Source: Ophioderma brevispina (lineage: Eukaryota; Echinodermata; Ophiuroidea; Amphilepidida; Ophiodermatidae). Taken from it: 64,000 nucleotides of DNA. This document shows, one piece after another, positions 22,125 through 34,214 of this stretch. The notes beneath the pieces are model-generated. The model worked only from the letters and a program-made list of their open reading frames with translations, ran no database searches and was not told the DNA's origin. Where the stretch lies: the NCBI GenBank assembly GCA_023653785.1, contig JAMKCH010035954.1:1-64000 (forward strand), read 5' to 3'. Positions within the stretch are counted from its first letter, which is position 1, and each line of letters begins with the position of its first letter. A program made the position numbers and the translations under genes.

Positions 22125-22756
22125 CTGTAACCATGTTAACAAGAAAAAAAAAACAATGTGATATCATTGTTCACTGCCCATTTGAGAAGTTTTGCTTCGC
22201 TTGACTCCATCTCTTAAAAATGGGAAATTTCCCCAAAGTCGCCCTCCCCAAAATGTCTTTGGGATTAATTTGAATTAGCAAAGAAAAATTTCTGGAATTG
22301 TTTTTCTTTTTTTTTTAATTGTAATTGTTTTATTTAGAATTTGTCATTTTTTTATATATATATATGTATTTGTTTTAACTATTTCATTTGTTTCAGGAAG
22401 TTATGTCTCAGAAGCTATCCCTAAATCTAGAACATGCAGTTGCTATATGGCCTTATATGCCATTGATAGCATTAATTATGAAACAGATGGAATATAACAC
22501 CGAAGAAGAAACGTGATCACTTGTATACTCTGTTCGATCTCAAGTTGGGAGTGATTGTCACTGCGACGTGTTAGGTTTTGCACCCGAGAAACAGAAACAC
22601 CACTCGACATTTGGAATTGAAGCATTTCCGCACGCGGACAAAGGCACCTGCGCAATCCAATGCTAGAGCGAAATGTAAAAGAGCGTCATTGACGTCACCC
22701 GAACTCAAGGACCGAAACAAAGTATAGAGTTTACTCTGCCAGCTAGAAAGAATTAA

Positions 22757-23047
22757 AGGGGAAGTTCGTGATCCACAGCCTCGTCCACCGACTGCCTACC
22801 AAAATATTGAGATCATCTGAACTGTTAGCCTGAACTGTCGCATGTATGAAATTCTCATTTTGTATTTTCTGTCCGTAATCAGAAAGAAACTACAGACACG
22901 TAAACTATGGGACCATGAGAAATGAGAACATGCTCCTAACAAAAAACCGAAAGATCAGGATCAGCTCAAATTTGAGAATAAGCTTTTCTTAAGGAATTAG
23001 TGAGGAATGAAGAAAATAGTAAGCGCTGAAATCACAACAAATGCCCT
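22757..23047. mobile_element. TTAA-flanked element, family 3, copy 1 (291 bp)
   Basis: TTAA at 22753-22756 and 23048-23051 flank it exactly. The left end AGGGGAAGTTCGTGATCC is mirrored by the right end, whose complement reads AGGGCATTTGTTGTGATTTC. An inverted sister copy at 44572-44907 aligns along its whole length (for example tatgggaccatg and gaataagctttt). Confidence 0.8.
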
Positions 23048-23051
23048 TTAA

Positions 23052-24620
23052 AACATCTGGTCTGACCATGCTCTATTTAAATTTTTACAGTATGCAAGGC
23101 CAAAAAAAAAAACCAAGTTTGTTCCCAGTCGGTAGTCCAAAACCTAAATGCCAAATGCATTTTCTTATGTTTTATATATTTTTTATGTTTTAAAAAAGAT
23201 TGCCCCAGAAAATGCTCAAATTGGGCCAAATGGTAAGGCTAAACAAGATTTTCCGTTCGATTTTAATAAAAAAAAACATAAAAAAAACAAGTAATAAAAT
23301 TAAAAAAAAAAAAATGCTACCAAAACAATTAGAATTGGGCATTTACCCTCTATAGATTTTTATCCCAACCAGTGATCAGAAAATATTCACTTTTAAAGGG
23401 ATAAGTAGTGATTTGCGATCGAACATTGACAAATCATCAAAATTGGTATTTTGGTATTTTGTTACTGGGAGATGGATGTTGCTAACATAACATGCAAAGT
23501 GGGTGCCGAAATTGAAATCTGTGTATACAGACAAGGCAGTATTTTATCTGATCTGTATCGTGCGTATCAAAATTCATGACTCTGAGATAAAAAAAAAAAA
23601 CCTTTCCAGGGTGAATATCGATTTATAGCGCAAATATTGTGCACAATGATTGATACCCAGTTTGAAAACCACAAACACCAAACATTGATCTTTGTTTATC
23701 TGTACTGGTTGTAAAGCCACAATTCAGTGTTTAGTGTAGATTTTTGAGAGCCAACAAAGGTATGCGTGGGGGAGATGGTATGACAAACTTCCATTAAATA
23801 GTTATTTTTTTCATATTGGTGTTTTTCTTATTACATCAAAGTAGTTATAGCATTGTACATATTTATCTCTGAATATAAGCTAACAAATCATTTCACCTTT
23901 TATTCTCTGCATTAGCGCTTGCTGATCCCTTAAATACACATCCTTTGCTCTTGCTTAGTAACGTCAGGTGTAATTAGTACATTAGTTACTCCTTAAACAT
24001 TCCCACAGGATTGCATTTCCTTGAAAACATAACCAAGGTTGTCTTAAGACGACAAGTATGAATGGTAGTCCATGCACAAAAATACATGAAAAATGAGTGA
24101 TGAATAACTTCAGTGATAATGGCACCCAACATCGTGCTACATGTACTATGAAAGCCTGTGCCCATTTAAACAATATTTTGAATCACAACAGATAAAAAAA
24201 TCTGGAAAAATAGATTAAATCCAAGAGCTTCTTTTGATTATTGGGATTTTAAATGGGGAGTTCCTGGCATCAATGGGCAAACAGACATGTTATTTTGTTC
24301 CAGTACATTGCTGCATCATTTTTTCAGCAAATGAACATGTTTTCAGTGGAATAGTGGGTGAGTTGGTCACAAACATTGATCGAGGCATTTATCGGAGTGG
24401 GTGTTGTGTGTGTATTACAATGGAGTAGTACATGAGTAGGTACAAGTAGTTTACAACATTACAACAGGCCAAACAAATGGAAGAGGAGTATGGAAATTGA
24501 GGGTGTTTTTGAAATCTTCAATTAGCTCCTAATGTCATTTTAACTAATTTTAGAATAGTACTCTTAGCATTTCAAGCGTGGTCAAATTGACATTGTTCCT
24601 CTTTTTTGTAGCTCGAGGCT
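23052..24620. other. No gene assigned
   Basis: AT-rich intronic DNA with A-runs near 23101-23330. At 23392 a TTAAAGGGATAAGTAGTGATTTGCGATC phrase (first 20 bases TTAAAGGGATAAGTAGTGAT) looks like the end of another TTAA element, but the opposite end was not found. Confidence 0.35.
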
Positions 24621-25738
24621 AAAGGACATCGGAAAGGATATGGAATGAAAGACGCCCTCTATAGTTTTCATGAGAACGGAATGAACTTGAAACGTTTTGC
24701 ATAATAAAGTGATATGCTCAAGGTACCTTTTTGCGTTTTTCAAAAAAATCCACCTTTACATACTATCCCAAAAGTCGGTTTTATGTAAAGTATAATACAG
24801 GCTCAATGGGTATAAAATTTCCATTATTTGAAGCCTTTCCACCCCAAGAACCCACAATGCCGCGTTGCAACGGAGTTCGCTATATATTTAGCCAAACATA
24901 CACGTGAGTGACGTTCTGGTTCTTGGGGTGGGAAAGACCATCAGTTTTGCATTTTTGTTTTATGGGGGCCGGAACATAAAGGAAGTGCCAAAAACAACAA
25001 CAAACACTTTTTTAAATACAAAACATACATATCACTATTAATAGATAGGCTGCTAATCCACCAAGGGCTCTGTTCAGTAGACTTGGATGAGCAATGTTAA
25101 CAACAGTGACTATGCACGCATGGGTATCATAAATCAATACTAAATTACAGGGGATGTATTTGCTCATACAATGGTGAATGAAAGCTTTTGAAAAAATGCG
25201 CCCATGGGGAATGATAATAGCTCATAGTGTAGGTAAACTTGCTCATGAGATAAATAGGCGGGTGTAAATTTGGTAGGTTAATGGGCCATTGGTTGCCTTC
25301 CAGAGTCTGCTTGGTTGTGAAGACGGTTAATAATCCAAATCTTAGCAGTCATACGCTAATAGGTATTTGGTCTGTTATAAAGGGCTGCATCATGTAGCCT
25401 TTTGTTGCTTGATGCAGGGACAAATGGTTAAACTATAGGTGTTCACTTACAAGCCTACAGAGGGCGCTAGGCAACATTTCTTCCTGTTCTTCATTTAAGT
25501 GAGAAATGGTCATTGATATGGGGCATGCTCTAGGCTTTGCTTTTTTCAGGGAGAATGCCCATGAAGCAGTTTCTCAGATTTTCACCATTTTTTTCTCCAT
25601 ACAAGTGTATTTGGGGATAAAAAACACCCTGGGCGTTAATGATAAAGTAGTTGTCAAAACACAACACTCAAAATGATGGTGAAATATAAATATTATGATT
25701 ATAGAGGGACTCTTTCTCTCCTTATCCGGCGATGTCAT
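24621..25738 (+). mobile_element. 1.1 kb non-autonomous element, family C, copy 1
   Basis: The left end AAAGGACATCGGAAAGGATA with gacgccctctatag is mirrored by the right end (tatagagggactc...ccggcgatgtca), giving about 38 bp of imperfect terminal inverted repeat. The whole element recurs inverted at 54952-56073. No reading frame is conserved between copies and no clear target duplication was seen, so the superfamily is unknown. Confidence 0.7.
24834..24936. repeat. Conserved internal stem of family C
   Basis: CTTTCCACCCCAAGAACC (from about 24835) and GGTTCTTGGGGTGGGAAAG (ending 24936) can pair over 18 bp across a loop of about 65 bp. The same pair is present in the second copy at 55754-55771 and 55840-55858, although loop bases differ. 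Confidence 0.7.
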
Positions 25739-26189
25739 GTGTCCATTTTGATAATATAAAATTCATAATTCTATTATCCTCACAATTATAACCATATAAG
25801 GTAAGCACACTGAACTCCATGTGCGGTATATTAAGTAACCAATCTCAGGTCTCTTTTATATTGCATATTTAGTTTTGTAATTTCCAAACCAAATTCTCAA
25901 AAGGTTGTCCTTGAAAGATGTTTCAATGATGAACCATGTTTTTAACTGGATTACTTGTAAATTGAAAGTGACTCTACATGAATTTCTGCAACTAGCCTAT
26001 GAGTTGTATTTACTAATGACAGATATCTGAAAAATGACGCGTCCACCACTTTACTATGATTGCAATAAAAGTGCCTCGGGAGCGAAGGGGGAGTGCATAT
26101 AAATATGGCTATATTTGTGGCAAGGAAAGTTGGCTTTTTTTACCTATGACAAAATACTTGGCAGACTGGAATTTACGAGGTTGAATCCC
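25739..26189. other. AT-rich intronic DNA, nothing assigned
   Basis: No coding, repeat or structural signal was found. Confidence 0.5.
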
Positions 26190-26620
26190 CGGGTTGGGGG
26201 GTGGTGGTGGGGGGTATATGAAAGGGATATGGGTGTAAGGTGGGGCACTTAAAAAACTCAGGGGCATTCGGTGACAGATGACTAAAAAAAGAGGGGGGTC
26301 ATTCTTGGGTGAGAGATAGCCAAATGAACCAAAAACTAAGATGTTGGTGGTTGACAATTGCCAAATTTTTCCCCAAAATGTGGGGTCTTAGAAAAATTTT
26401 GCCAAATTTCACCCAAAATAGGGGTCTTTGAATGAAAATATCAAAATTTTCCCAGTGAGAGTTTGGTTAAAATTTTTAAAAAATATGGGGGTCTTGCTGG
26501 GTTGACATTTTCTAAATATATGGGGGTCTTTGAGGTGACGGGAATGCTGAACTGAATGAAAATGGGGGTCTTAACAGCCTACCATGTGCATCACCCAAGA
26601 GGAGTTGCCCCCCCTCCCAG
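26190..26620. repeat. Dispersed repeat with GGGGTCTT motifs, copy 2
   Basis: It repeats the motif order of 2932-3260: caggggcattcggtgacaga, then several tgggggtctt / ttgggtgagag phrases with A/T linkers, then gagttgcccc. Orientation is the same as copy 1. Confidence 0.6.
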
Positions 26621-27349
26621 TGAACACATTCACAAATGCATATGATATAAAGTTCTGATCTAATTTCACAGCTGTGTGAACGTCTCATTTTATTATGACA
26701 AAACCTGAAGAAATGACAAAGTTTTGACAACCGTTTGAAAACTATTTATTCAACTAACTAAGCTGGTAAATTTTATGAAATTCATCGTGGGCAAACAGGA
26801 TTTTTTCCCTTCAAAATCAAGGTGTAACAATTTCTATGGAGAATGGCATATAGGGGGAGGGCACTATAACATACAAAGTATAATATTTGTGGGCCTATAT
26901 GGGAAGATTCCCGCAATTGATTTTCTGTTTTTGCCACAGACTGATAGCTCTTGATGTCCCAACTACTTAATATCAGTTGCCTCAAAATTGTGTTTGCCAT
27001 GCATAAAATTGGTTTCAAAAATAAAAGAGATGATTGGCATGGGGTCAAACATCGGTGACATTTGTGATACACTTCAGGCCAAACTCAGAAAATGTGAAAT
27101 TGGGAGGGGAAACAGTAAAAAAATGGAGGAAATGAACATGATTAAAAAGTTCCCATTAATTTTGCAAGCAATATGCTACAGGGTAAAAAATAGTGTTTGC
27201 CAATGACAGCAAGCATACTGGTTTATAGCTTAGATGTGCTAGTAACTATTTTCGAATTCCCATCACTTTTGCACCACGAGTGGATCTATTCATTATGTCA
27301 CACTCGTATGTTCACCCACTAGATCGGACCAAAAATAAAGTTGATTTTT
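26621..27349. other. No gene assigned
   Basis: A 96-codon minus-strand frame (27072-26782) has no recognised domain. The remainder is AT-rich. Confidence 0.4.
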
Positions 27350-27700
27350 ACATCTCTTGGCAAGAACTGGGGGGAAGAGCAGCTAAGAGAGGCCCAATGG
27401 GTAGGGTATTCTCCTTGGTTCGAGTCAAAACAGGGCCACTTGCGGATGATGTTGCTACTATCTTCTGGAATTTTGATGTGTAATAAGAAACTTTGAGATT
27501 AAAAAACCTTGATTAAAATGGAATAACGCTCTCCATGTGGTTCATTTGGCGACTGGGAAACGAACCATGTAGGAAAAAACCTGGAATTCGGTCGTGGGGG
27601 ACGTTAAGCAGTCGGTCCCATGTTACAGGAGAGAAAGAACCATGCCTGTATATGTATGCAGCCAGGTTCTTACGAGTAAGGGGAAACCTTGAAAAATTTA
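27350..27700 (+). repeat. SINE-like unit with B-box-like GGTTCGAGTC
   Basis: aggcccaatgggtagggtat followed by ttggttcgagtcaaaac (about 27391-27433) resembles a degraded tRNA head (A- and B-box phrases too close together). A downstream ggacgttaagcagtcggtcc segment (27599-27620) has the look of a SINE body, but I cannot name the family. Confidence 0.35.
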
Positions 27701-27739
27701 GTGATAGGCCATATAATCTATACTAACAAATTAAATATA

Positions 27740-27800
27740 TGCTTGCCCCCTGAAAATATATGTCCCCCCCCCCCCGAAAAAAAAAGCTGGCAATGCCACT
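27740..27800. mobile_element. Possible hAT-like terminus
   Basis: The complement of the sequence ending at about 27799 reads CAGTGGCATTGCCAGC followed by T and G runs. It resembles the hAT-type end seen at 16337. The other end was not found. Confidence 0.3.
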
Positions 27801-27902
27801 GCGGAGAAATCACCCTTATTTTGTGTGATCGGCCAGCATGTCCCCTGGGGGAGGGGAGGGTTGGGTGTGCCTCGCAACACCCCCTCTTAAATTCCACAAA
27901 AA

Positions 27903-27955
27903 GAGTAAAAGAACAAAAATAAAAAAAATAAAAAAAATAAAAAAAATAAAAAAGG
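27903..27955. repeat. (AAAAAAAT)n microsatellite
   Basis: Four units of A7-8 plus T are visible. The overlapping minus-strand frame rich in FFYFFYF is a product of it. Confidence 0.85.
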
Positions 27956-28262
27956 TCCAAAAATTTAGAGAATATTTGACAAGAAAATTCACTTTTGGTG
28001 ATGAAAAGTCCAAAAAAACTGAGCGGACCTTTTAGGGGAGTTAGTTACACTTAAAAATTACAAAAAGTCACATCCTCTAAATAAATCCTGCATATGACCT
28101 TGTGTGTGATATCTGGAAATAATACAAAACAAAGCAATTTTATCTTGAAGGTGGGTGACTCGATCAACAGCCTCATCCCCTCTTTTAATACTCCATCAAA
28201 TTTTAGATTTGGTATCGCAGGAAGTTTCAATTTTTTCCTCCATTACCACAGTGATATTTTAA

Positions 28263-28593
28263 AGGCTGAATCAGAGATTACCCGATTGAGGCGCACTTAA
28301 TTTTCAAAACAAATCGTGGTTTTTTTGCATATAACACTAATTTGGGGCCTGTCCGTGTACGAATCACTGTGTGAAAATAACTAAGCTCATATGAAAATCC
28401 CAACTTTGTTACAAAATTTCCGGAGATCCTGAATTTTGTGTTACTGTTGTACTGTACAGTTTACTGCTGAAAATGAAAAATCCAATTATCTCTAACTGTG
28501 GAATTAAGTATTTTATGTGGACTATTCTTTAGTTCTAGATGATATTTTTAATTACTACACAAAACATATATAGTTTGAAATCTTGGTCGGCCT
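28263..28593. mobile_element. TTAA-flanked element, family 2, copy 1 (331 bp)
   Basis: TTAA at 28259-28262 and 28594-28597 flank it. The left end AGGCTGAATCAGAGATT pairs with the complement of the right end, AGGCCGACCAAGATTTC. Internal phrases (aatcactgtgtgaaa, gactattctttagttctaga, aattactaca) are shared with copies at 38531-38878 and 61606-61978. Confidence 0.8.
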
Positions 28594-28841
28594 TTAAGTT
28601 CCAGGGGGATATGAGCGTATTTACGCTGTATACGCTAAACAAAATAGCCTTTTTTAAGTACACTGGCCGTATACGAGAAAAAAATAGGAATTAGGCTATA
28701 AAAATGTGTGTAACAGCAATGTTTCTTACCCCGTTTACAGGTAACTTTACAGGATTTTGAAAGGAAACTAGGTTCCCTCCTGTAGGACTAACTCTGGTTT
28801 AAGTTAGACACCTTTTCTAAAATAACAGCCTATGTGTTTAA

Positions 28842-28977
28842 TTTTTAATATTTTCTTTTCCTGGAAATGGCCGTGCACACGGTGTTGAAAAAAACCCCAC
28901 CAAATGTGCACTTGGACGGATTGTTTTTTTTTCAAACCCTTGTGGCACTGGCCATTTTCCAGGAAAAGATTAATAAC
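28842..28977. repeat. About 50-bp arm hairpin
   Basis: ttttcctggaaatggccgtg with flanks (28842-28893) is the near reverse complement of 28924-28977 (...actggccattttccaggaaaa). The loop is about 30 bp. It may be a very short fold-back element; no target duplication was identified. Confidence 0.65.
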
Positions 28978-29577
28978 GAATTATCCTGGTCTGCCTGGCG
29001 AACCTAAGTAGTTAAAAAAATTACCCTCAAACATTTCTTGGTTGACAATCGTCAATGTAAAGATGAACCAGGACCATATTTTCGCTCTTAAATTTTAGAG
29101 CCTCGATCCGATATTTGCATGACTTTTATAGTTCTAAAAAACAGATTAAGAAGTAAAATGTCAAGTTCAGAACTCTACCCTAGCGTATTATGCTTACGGT
29201 TTTTCTAAACTGGAGCATACACCAACAAGCCTCTATACGCTTAATTTGCAAACCCGCAAAGAGGGAACTATTATTTGTCAAAAACAAATGGACATTATGT
29301 TCCATGATGACAAACAAATGGTTACTTTTACTTGCTCTTCCAAAATTGACAGGCTTAGGATAATTGAACATGAGATTGCGTAACTCTATCACCCCCTTTA
29401 CCAAATGTAGTATAACAGCACCATAGGATAATGTGTAAAGTAGAAATTATGGATCCTGAATTTTATTACAGAGTTCTGATTTTTATATGAAGGACATCGA
29501 TTTGAGATTGGCTATTTCACACAATGTGTGAACAAGCATAATATGTATGCAAAAAAAAAAACAACAACAAACATTAC
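28978..29577. other. No gene firmly assigned
   Basis: A minus-strand frame at 29404-29180 contains IKRIEACWCMLQF. This faintly recalls the RIExWWSxLR motif of an integrase-like element family, but one short match is not enough for a call. Confidence 0.3.
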
Positions 29578-29624
29578 TTGTTAGGAAATCAAGGGTGGCA
29601 TCCTCAGAAAATCTCTGCATCAGC
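29578..29624 (-). CDS. Candidate exon B, unassigned protein
   Basis: A strong acceptor (tgtctctttacag) precedes 29624, and an acceptable donor (ACAA-GTAATG) follows 29578. Joined to exon A, the phase-2 end (AG) plus G gives Arg, and the frame stays open as LMQRFSEDATLDFLT. Only 47 nt long, so the evidence is mainly the matching phase and the quality of the acceptor. The protein is not recognised. Confidence 0.4.
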
Positions 29625-29856
29625 CTGTAAAGAGACACAATTTCAGAAAGAATGCCCCCCTTTTTTTGTATATTTGGAATACTTAACAATTTATTAGATC
29701 ACACCTGAACTTGTGGAAAAGCTGAATACACCATCTTTACGTAATTAGATCATCAAGATGATTTTTTGCACAACAGAAAATCAAAGCATGCTTTTCTATG
29801 GGGATGATATTATAGCAACAATTTGAAAACATAGAGTTTTGGTTGTCATTTTTTAC

Positions 29857-30008
29857 CTGTGCGTCCATAAACCTTCAAACCCTTCACTGTAGGTAGTTAC
29901 AACTTGATCAAGTGCAAGTTGAGAGAATTCATATCCTAAAAAAAATTCCTCGAGTCCGCTTTCAAGATGACCTTTACTGTACTTTCGCTGTCCAAGCCTC
30001 ATGGCTTG
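29857..30008 (-). CDS. Candidate exon A, unassigned protein (50 codons)
   Basis: The acceptor ttttattgacag precedes 30008 and the donor CACAG-GTAAAA follows 29857. Only one of three frames is open: QAMRLGQRKYSKGHLESG, then LEEFFLGYEFSQLALDQV, then VTTYSEGFEGLWTHR. It starts in phase 0 and ends in phase 2, matching exon B. I do not recognise the family. It lies on the same strand as the class C receptor but cannot be an exon between receptor exons 2 and 3 in the simple model: those two join in phase (1/1), whereas exon A starts in phase 0. It may belong to a nested gene, a mobile element or another transcript. A diverged copy lies at about 54108-54200 on the plus strand. Confidence 0.5.
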
Positions 30009-30640
30009 CTGTCAATAAAAGTATAAGGTATTATTCAATAAAAGTATATGGTTTATTAACTACTTAGTGGAATGTGTATAACATTGGACATTTAATGTTT
30101 TAATCACTTCAGCTTAGGCCAAAATGTTTTCCCCAAAAGGGTGTACTGATATATGTTTCAACTGGTATAGGGGTCTTATGCTGCTGGAGAGAAGGTGCAA
30201 AATGGTGTCTTGAAGGGCCCGTACCACTCGCCCCATAACCTGCATTTTTCCATCATTATAAATATTCACTTTTTTTTTCTGTCATCTCATCTTCAAATAT
30301 TTTGGATGAATTTTTTTGCTCATATGATATGCTGCAAGCTAATAAACTATAAATTAATTTAATTACATAGTTTTCTTAAGTGAATTTGTAATTACCACGG
30401 TCAATCAATAAAAATGATACATCAATTCAAATGAAATTATGGAATTAAGGTATGTTTGCAATAACCCTTCCTATGACAAATATGGCAACCATCCAAATTT
30501 AACTTTTTTCTCTTCAAAAGGAACCGCTGATAGAAACGTTGACTACGATTTTCTGATTACAAATAAGCACATTGATATGTTTAAAACAGTGCATCATGAT
30601 GCAGTAATCCATCAATGGGATGGTTAGGGAATGTGTAGTT
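30009..30640. other. No gene firmly assigned
   Basis: A 62-codon plus-strand frame (30439-30627) has balanced composition but no recognised motif and no clear splice partners. The rest is AT-rich. Confidence 0.4.
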
Positions 30641-31360
30641 GTGGTTCAAGGTCATGTAGGTTCATTACAGGTCATTGACATATCTCCCACGGATCTTGGC
30701 CAGTGGTTATCTTGAGCACGTTTGGTGGCTATAGACAACTTACTTTGAAGAATGTTTGATATTTTGGGGTCAAAGGTCAAGTAGGGTCATTGGCGGTCAA
30801 AAAGGGCATATAGGCCATAAGAAGGTAATTTCGTCTGTACTACATAAGAGTTCTGGAACCTGTGCTTTCCTTTAAATAGTATTTTACTAGGCGATCCTCG
30901 TATTTGGCTATCCCTGTGTTTTGCATCACCTGGCTTGAATGCCCTCATGGTTGTCGTTACCTTTGAACCTTGAATGACCCTGAAGACCTTGCCATGGACT
31001 TTAAAATTGTTCAAATCAGTCAACCATCGAATACTACGACTCCGCCCGGCCCACCAAGTCTTGCGCATGATAACCAAATTTTAGCCCCATTGAGCTCCGT
31101 TTGACTGAATGACCCCCTGATGACCTTCGATTCACTAACCAATACAGACTCGTTTTTCGGGGTAGGTCAAGGGCACCCACCCGCACCCATGTTGCAGGAA
31201 GGTGCAATCCTCGGATCTCAAAGATAACATATGCAGTCAGACAGACACAGTGACAGACAGACACAGTGACCGACAGACCACCGTATAAATATATTGGATG
31301 TGCAAATTTGACGTTTGGGGGGCCAAAGGTCCTTTAGGTCATTAGAGGTTCAAACTGTAC
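30641..31360 (+). repeat. Dispersed repeat with GGTCAAAGGTCA motifs
   Basis: The motif GGGTCAAAGGTCA lies at 30767-30779, within ggtcaagtagggtcattggc and ggtcaaaaagggcatatagg. A shorter related unit lies at 33310-33440. Part of the middle (30850-31200) runs in the opposite sense (catcacctggcttgaatgcc), suggesting two units in inverted arrangement. Confidence 0.5.
31228..31283. repeat. (CAGACAGACACAGTGA)n minisatellite
   Basis: About three imperfect copies of cagacagacacagtga are present. Confidence 0.75.
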
Positions 31361-31609
31361 TAACTTATATTAGTCCTACAAGTTCTCCTTTGACATGTTT
31401 GTGGTCCACTGTACTTTCTGTTGCAGAAATTGTAATACTAGTGTGGAGCCCGCGCGGCGCGCGTGGGTTTTCGCTAGCTGAGTATAAACCCGTTATATGA
31501 GTATACTGGAATTTTTTCAGAACATAAACCAAGGTACTGTATTCGACCTACTTAGCACCCTGGGTGCTTCCTATCCATACGTCAAATCATGGTCTGACAA
31601 CACTCACAG

Positions 31610-32037
31610 CCAGTTTACCCAATAATGAACCACTACATTCTTCTTCCTTGACCCCAAAATGAACCCCCCCTCGAAATGTGACCACAAAGTGGTACGGCAA
31701 ACTCTACCACCATAAACTCATATCCCTACGTCCAAGCGGGCAAAGTTACCCAATAAGCACCCCTGGATGACCTTTGACCCCAAAATGACCCTCTCGAAAA
31801 CATGACCTACACACCGTATGGCGAAACTCCCTCAACCACCATACCAAAACTCATAATCCATACGTAAAGCACAGCACGTTACCCGATCACGAGCCCCCTG
31901 GATACCTTCGACCCCAATGACCCCTCGAAAAACATGACCACAAACTTGTACGGCGAAACCTAACCACAGAACCAAAACTCATATCATAGGTTCAAAGCAC
32001 CGCTAAGTTACCCAAAAACGACCCCTGGATGACCTTT
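31610..32037 (+). repeat. Tandem dispersed repeat of about 120 bp, first part
   Basis: The phrase gacccctcgaaaaacatgac followed by cacaaacttgtacggcgaaac recurs near 31664, 31785 and 31918, then again at 33041 and 33165. Each monomer ends in ctggatgacctttgacccca. Confidence 0.65.
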
Positions 32038-33028
32038 GCAGAGCTGCTTCCAACCATTGAGATTTGGGAATCGGGGAGATTTGATCTTGAATCGGAGATT
32101 TGATTAGAATCAGGGAAGTTTAAAAAATAGCGAGCATTTTAGTGTAATACCTCCTCAAGCGGGATACAGCCATGGATATTGTCTTAAAGATCAATTGGAA
32201 GCTTATCACATTTAAGGAACTGTCATAGTACTTACTAGTCCCATTTGGATTTTTGTTAAAAGAAGGACATAAAAGGTTGAAGTAAAATCACTTTAAGTTC
32301 GTAACTTGAAAACGAAGCCACCTACATATTTATGAACTGCATCATGGAATAGAGCTCTTTAAAATAAAGCTGTCCGAAAAAATTGACAGGGCTCCGCGTA
32401 TGACCGCCCCCATTTAAGGAACTGTCAAAGGAAACTAAGCACCTATGGAGATTTAAAAAAAAAATATTGTAAATGAAAAGTCGAAGGAAAAGTCAACTTT
32501 ACAGGCTCCTAACTTGAAAAGGGAGCCATCTACAAACATAGGAACTGCACCATGAGATAAAGCTCTTAAAAATAAAGCTTCCGAAAAAATTGACAGGGCT
32601 TCCGCCGTCGGACCAGACCCCGTTTAGGACTGTCATGGAAACACAGTCCACAACCAGGCACTAAATAAGTAGAACTTAACACTTTTGCACTAATACAATT
32701 TGATGGAGCAATCCAAAAAGCAAACAGCCAATCACAACAGTTCATTATCTTGTAGGCCTATCCCTTTGCCCCACTGGAGTTAATTGTGTTAATATTTCAC
32801 TTTAAACACAGCATAGCCTAGAGCAGTTAAAGGTGAAATATAAAAATATTGCTGTCTGGTCCATCCGAAAGTCGTGAGAAAAACTATGTCAGAAACCAAA
32901 GACTATATTATCTTTTTGGCCTAAGAATGGTGTTTGACTTATGTTTGGGCTTACTTGTGTTATAGCGTTTGGTATTGGTTATCTCACACCACCATCATTT
33001 TCCATGCAGCTCCTGTAATGGGAAGGCG
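32038..33028. mobile_element. Roughly 1 kb insertion inside the 120-bp tandem repeat
   Basis: The tandem monomer breaks at gatgacctttg and resumes at gtgaccccaaaatgac, so the intervening DNA is an insertion. Its ends read CAGAGCTGCTTCC and (complement) CAGGAGCTGCATGG, hAT-like but without a clear duplication. Inside, a unit of about 204 bp (aaggaactgtca near 32214 and 32417, cttgaaaa.gaagccacctac) is tandemly duplicated. Confidence 0.5.
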
Positions 33029-33500
33029 TTGTGACCCCAAAATGACCCCTCGAAAATGATGAACATAAACTTGTACGGCGAAACTACACCAACCCAAAAC
33101 TCATTCCATACGTCAAGCACGGCCAAGTTACCGACAACGACCCCTGGATGACCGTTCACCCCAAAATGACCCATCAAAGCGTGACCGAACTACCACCTCG
33201 TACTCGATCCTACCACCACAACAAAATTCATATCCTATGTAAAAAGACGGGGAACACATTAGCCGACAACCCCACACGCCCACAAAGTTGATTTCTTTAG
33301 TAATATGCTTTATGACCAAATGGGGTCACAGGTCACATAGGCCATTGAGGTCAAAAAGGCACATGGGTCATCATACGTCATTCTGCGCATATCATTATAG
33401 TCCTGGACCAGTGTTTCCTTTAGTTTGTCATAGCATTTTAGTTTTTTTTCAAAAGAATTGTTTTTTATATGTAGATTGACAAAATCGTGTCAAAGGCCAT
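33029..33500 (+). repeat. Tandem dispersed repeat, second part
   Basis: Two further monomers of the 120-bp repeat run to about 33290. They are followed by a fragment (ggggtcacaggtcacatagg, gaggtcaaaaaggcacatgg) related to 30760-30900. Confidence 0.55.
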
Positions 33501-34209
33501 ATTGGGTCATTAGAGGCCACTCTAGTAATACTCAATATGAGACTTGGTCGTGGTGCTTTTGACTACGTGGTGAAGTATCTCTCAAATGTACACTAACAGT
33601 TTTACACATTCACACTCCAGGTTACCACGGCATGCCTACAATGATCTGTAATGCAGCAATCCAATAACCATCGTATATGATCTCATTTTACAGCAATACA
33701 TGACGCTTGGTTGCACACGTAATAAGGCTATCAGAGGGGTCATGACCATACTGGTAGCAGAGCACATTGTCGGGTTTTACGTGGGTTTGTTTTAAATTCT
33801 CTATTATTTTCGTTGTTTCAGGCCACTTTGAGGGAATATCCGCTATCAAAATAGAGGATTATTTTGACAAATTTTTCGCTGAATCCTTGTTGAACAATTT
33901 GTAGAATATTCCTATCAAAATGTAATTAAATTTCTGGCAGAGGTGTTTTCCAAAGATTTCCACTGAGTATTGATATGCTTAACCCTGACACTATTTCAAC
34001 AATTTTCCGCTTTTCAACGAAGCTATATTAAAAGTACAGTCGAATGTAAGGCCCGTCTGCGTGAATCAAACCGTCCGCCGACACAAATATCTAAAACCCG
34101 GCAAAGTAAGGCAAGCGTGTTTGTCGTCCACTCGCATAGAATATAGGTATCCATGTAGGGTTATTAAAATATTCCGAAGTATGCCCACCGCTGTCGCAAG
34201 TTAATACCT
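33501..34209. other. AT-rich intronic DNA, nothing assigned
   Basis: No coding or repeat signal could be supported. Confidence 0.5.
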
Positions 34210-34214
34210 CTTTT

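Noticed and set aside
29180..29404. Integrase-like remnant (IKRIEACWCMLQF)
   Set aside because: Only one short motif resembles the RIExWWSxL pattern; the rest of the frame does not follow the family.
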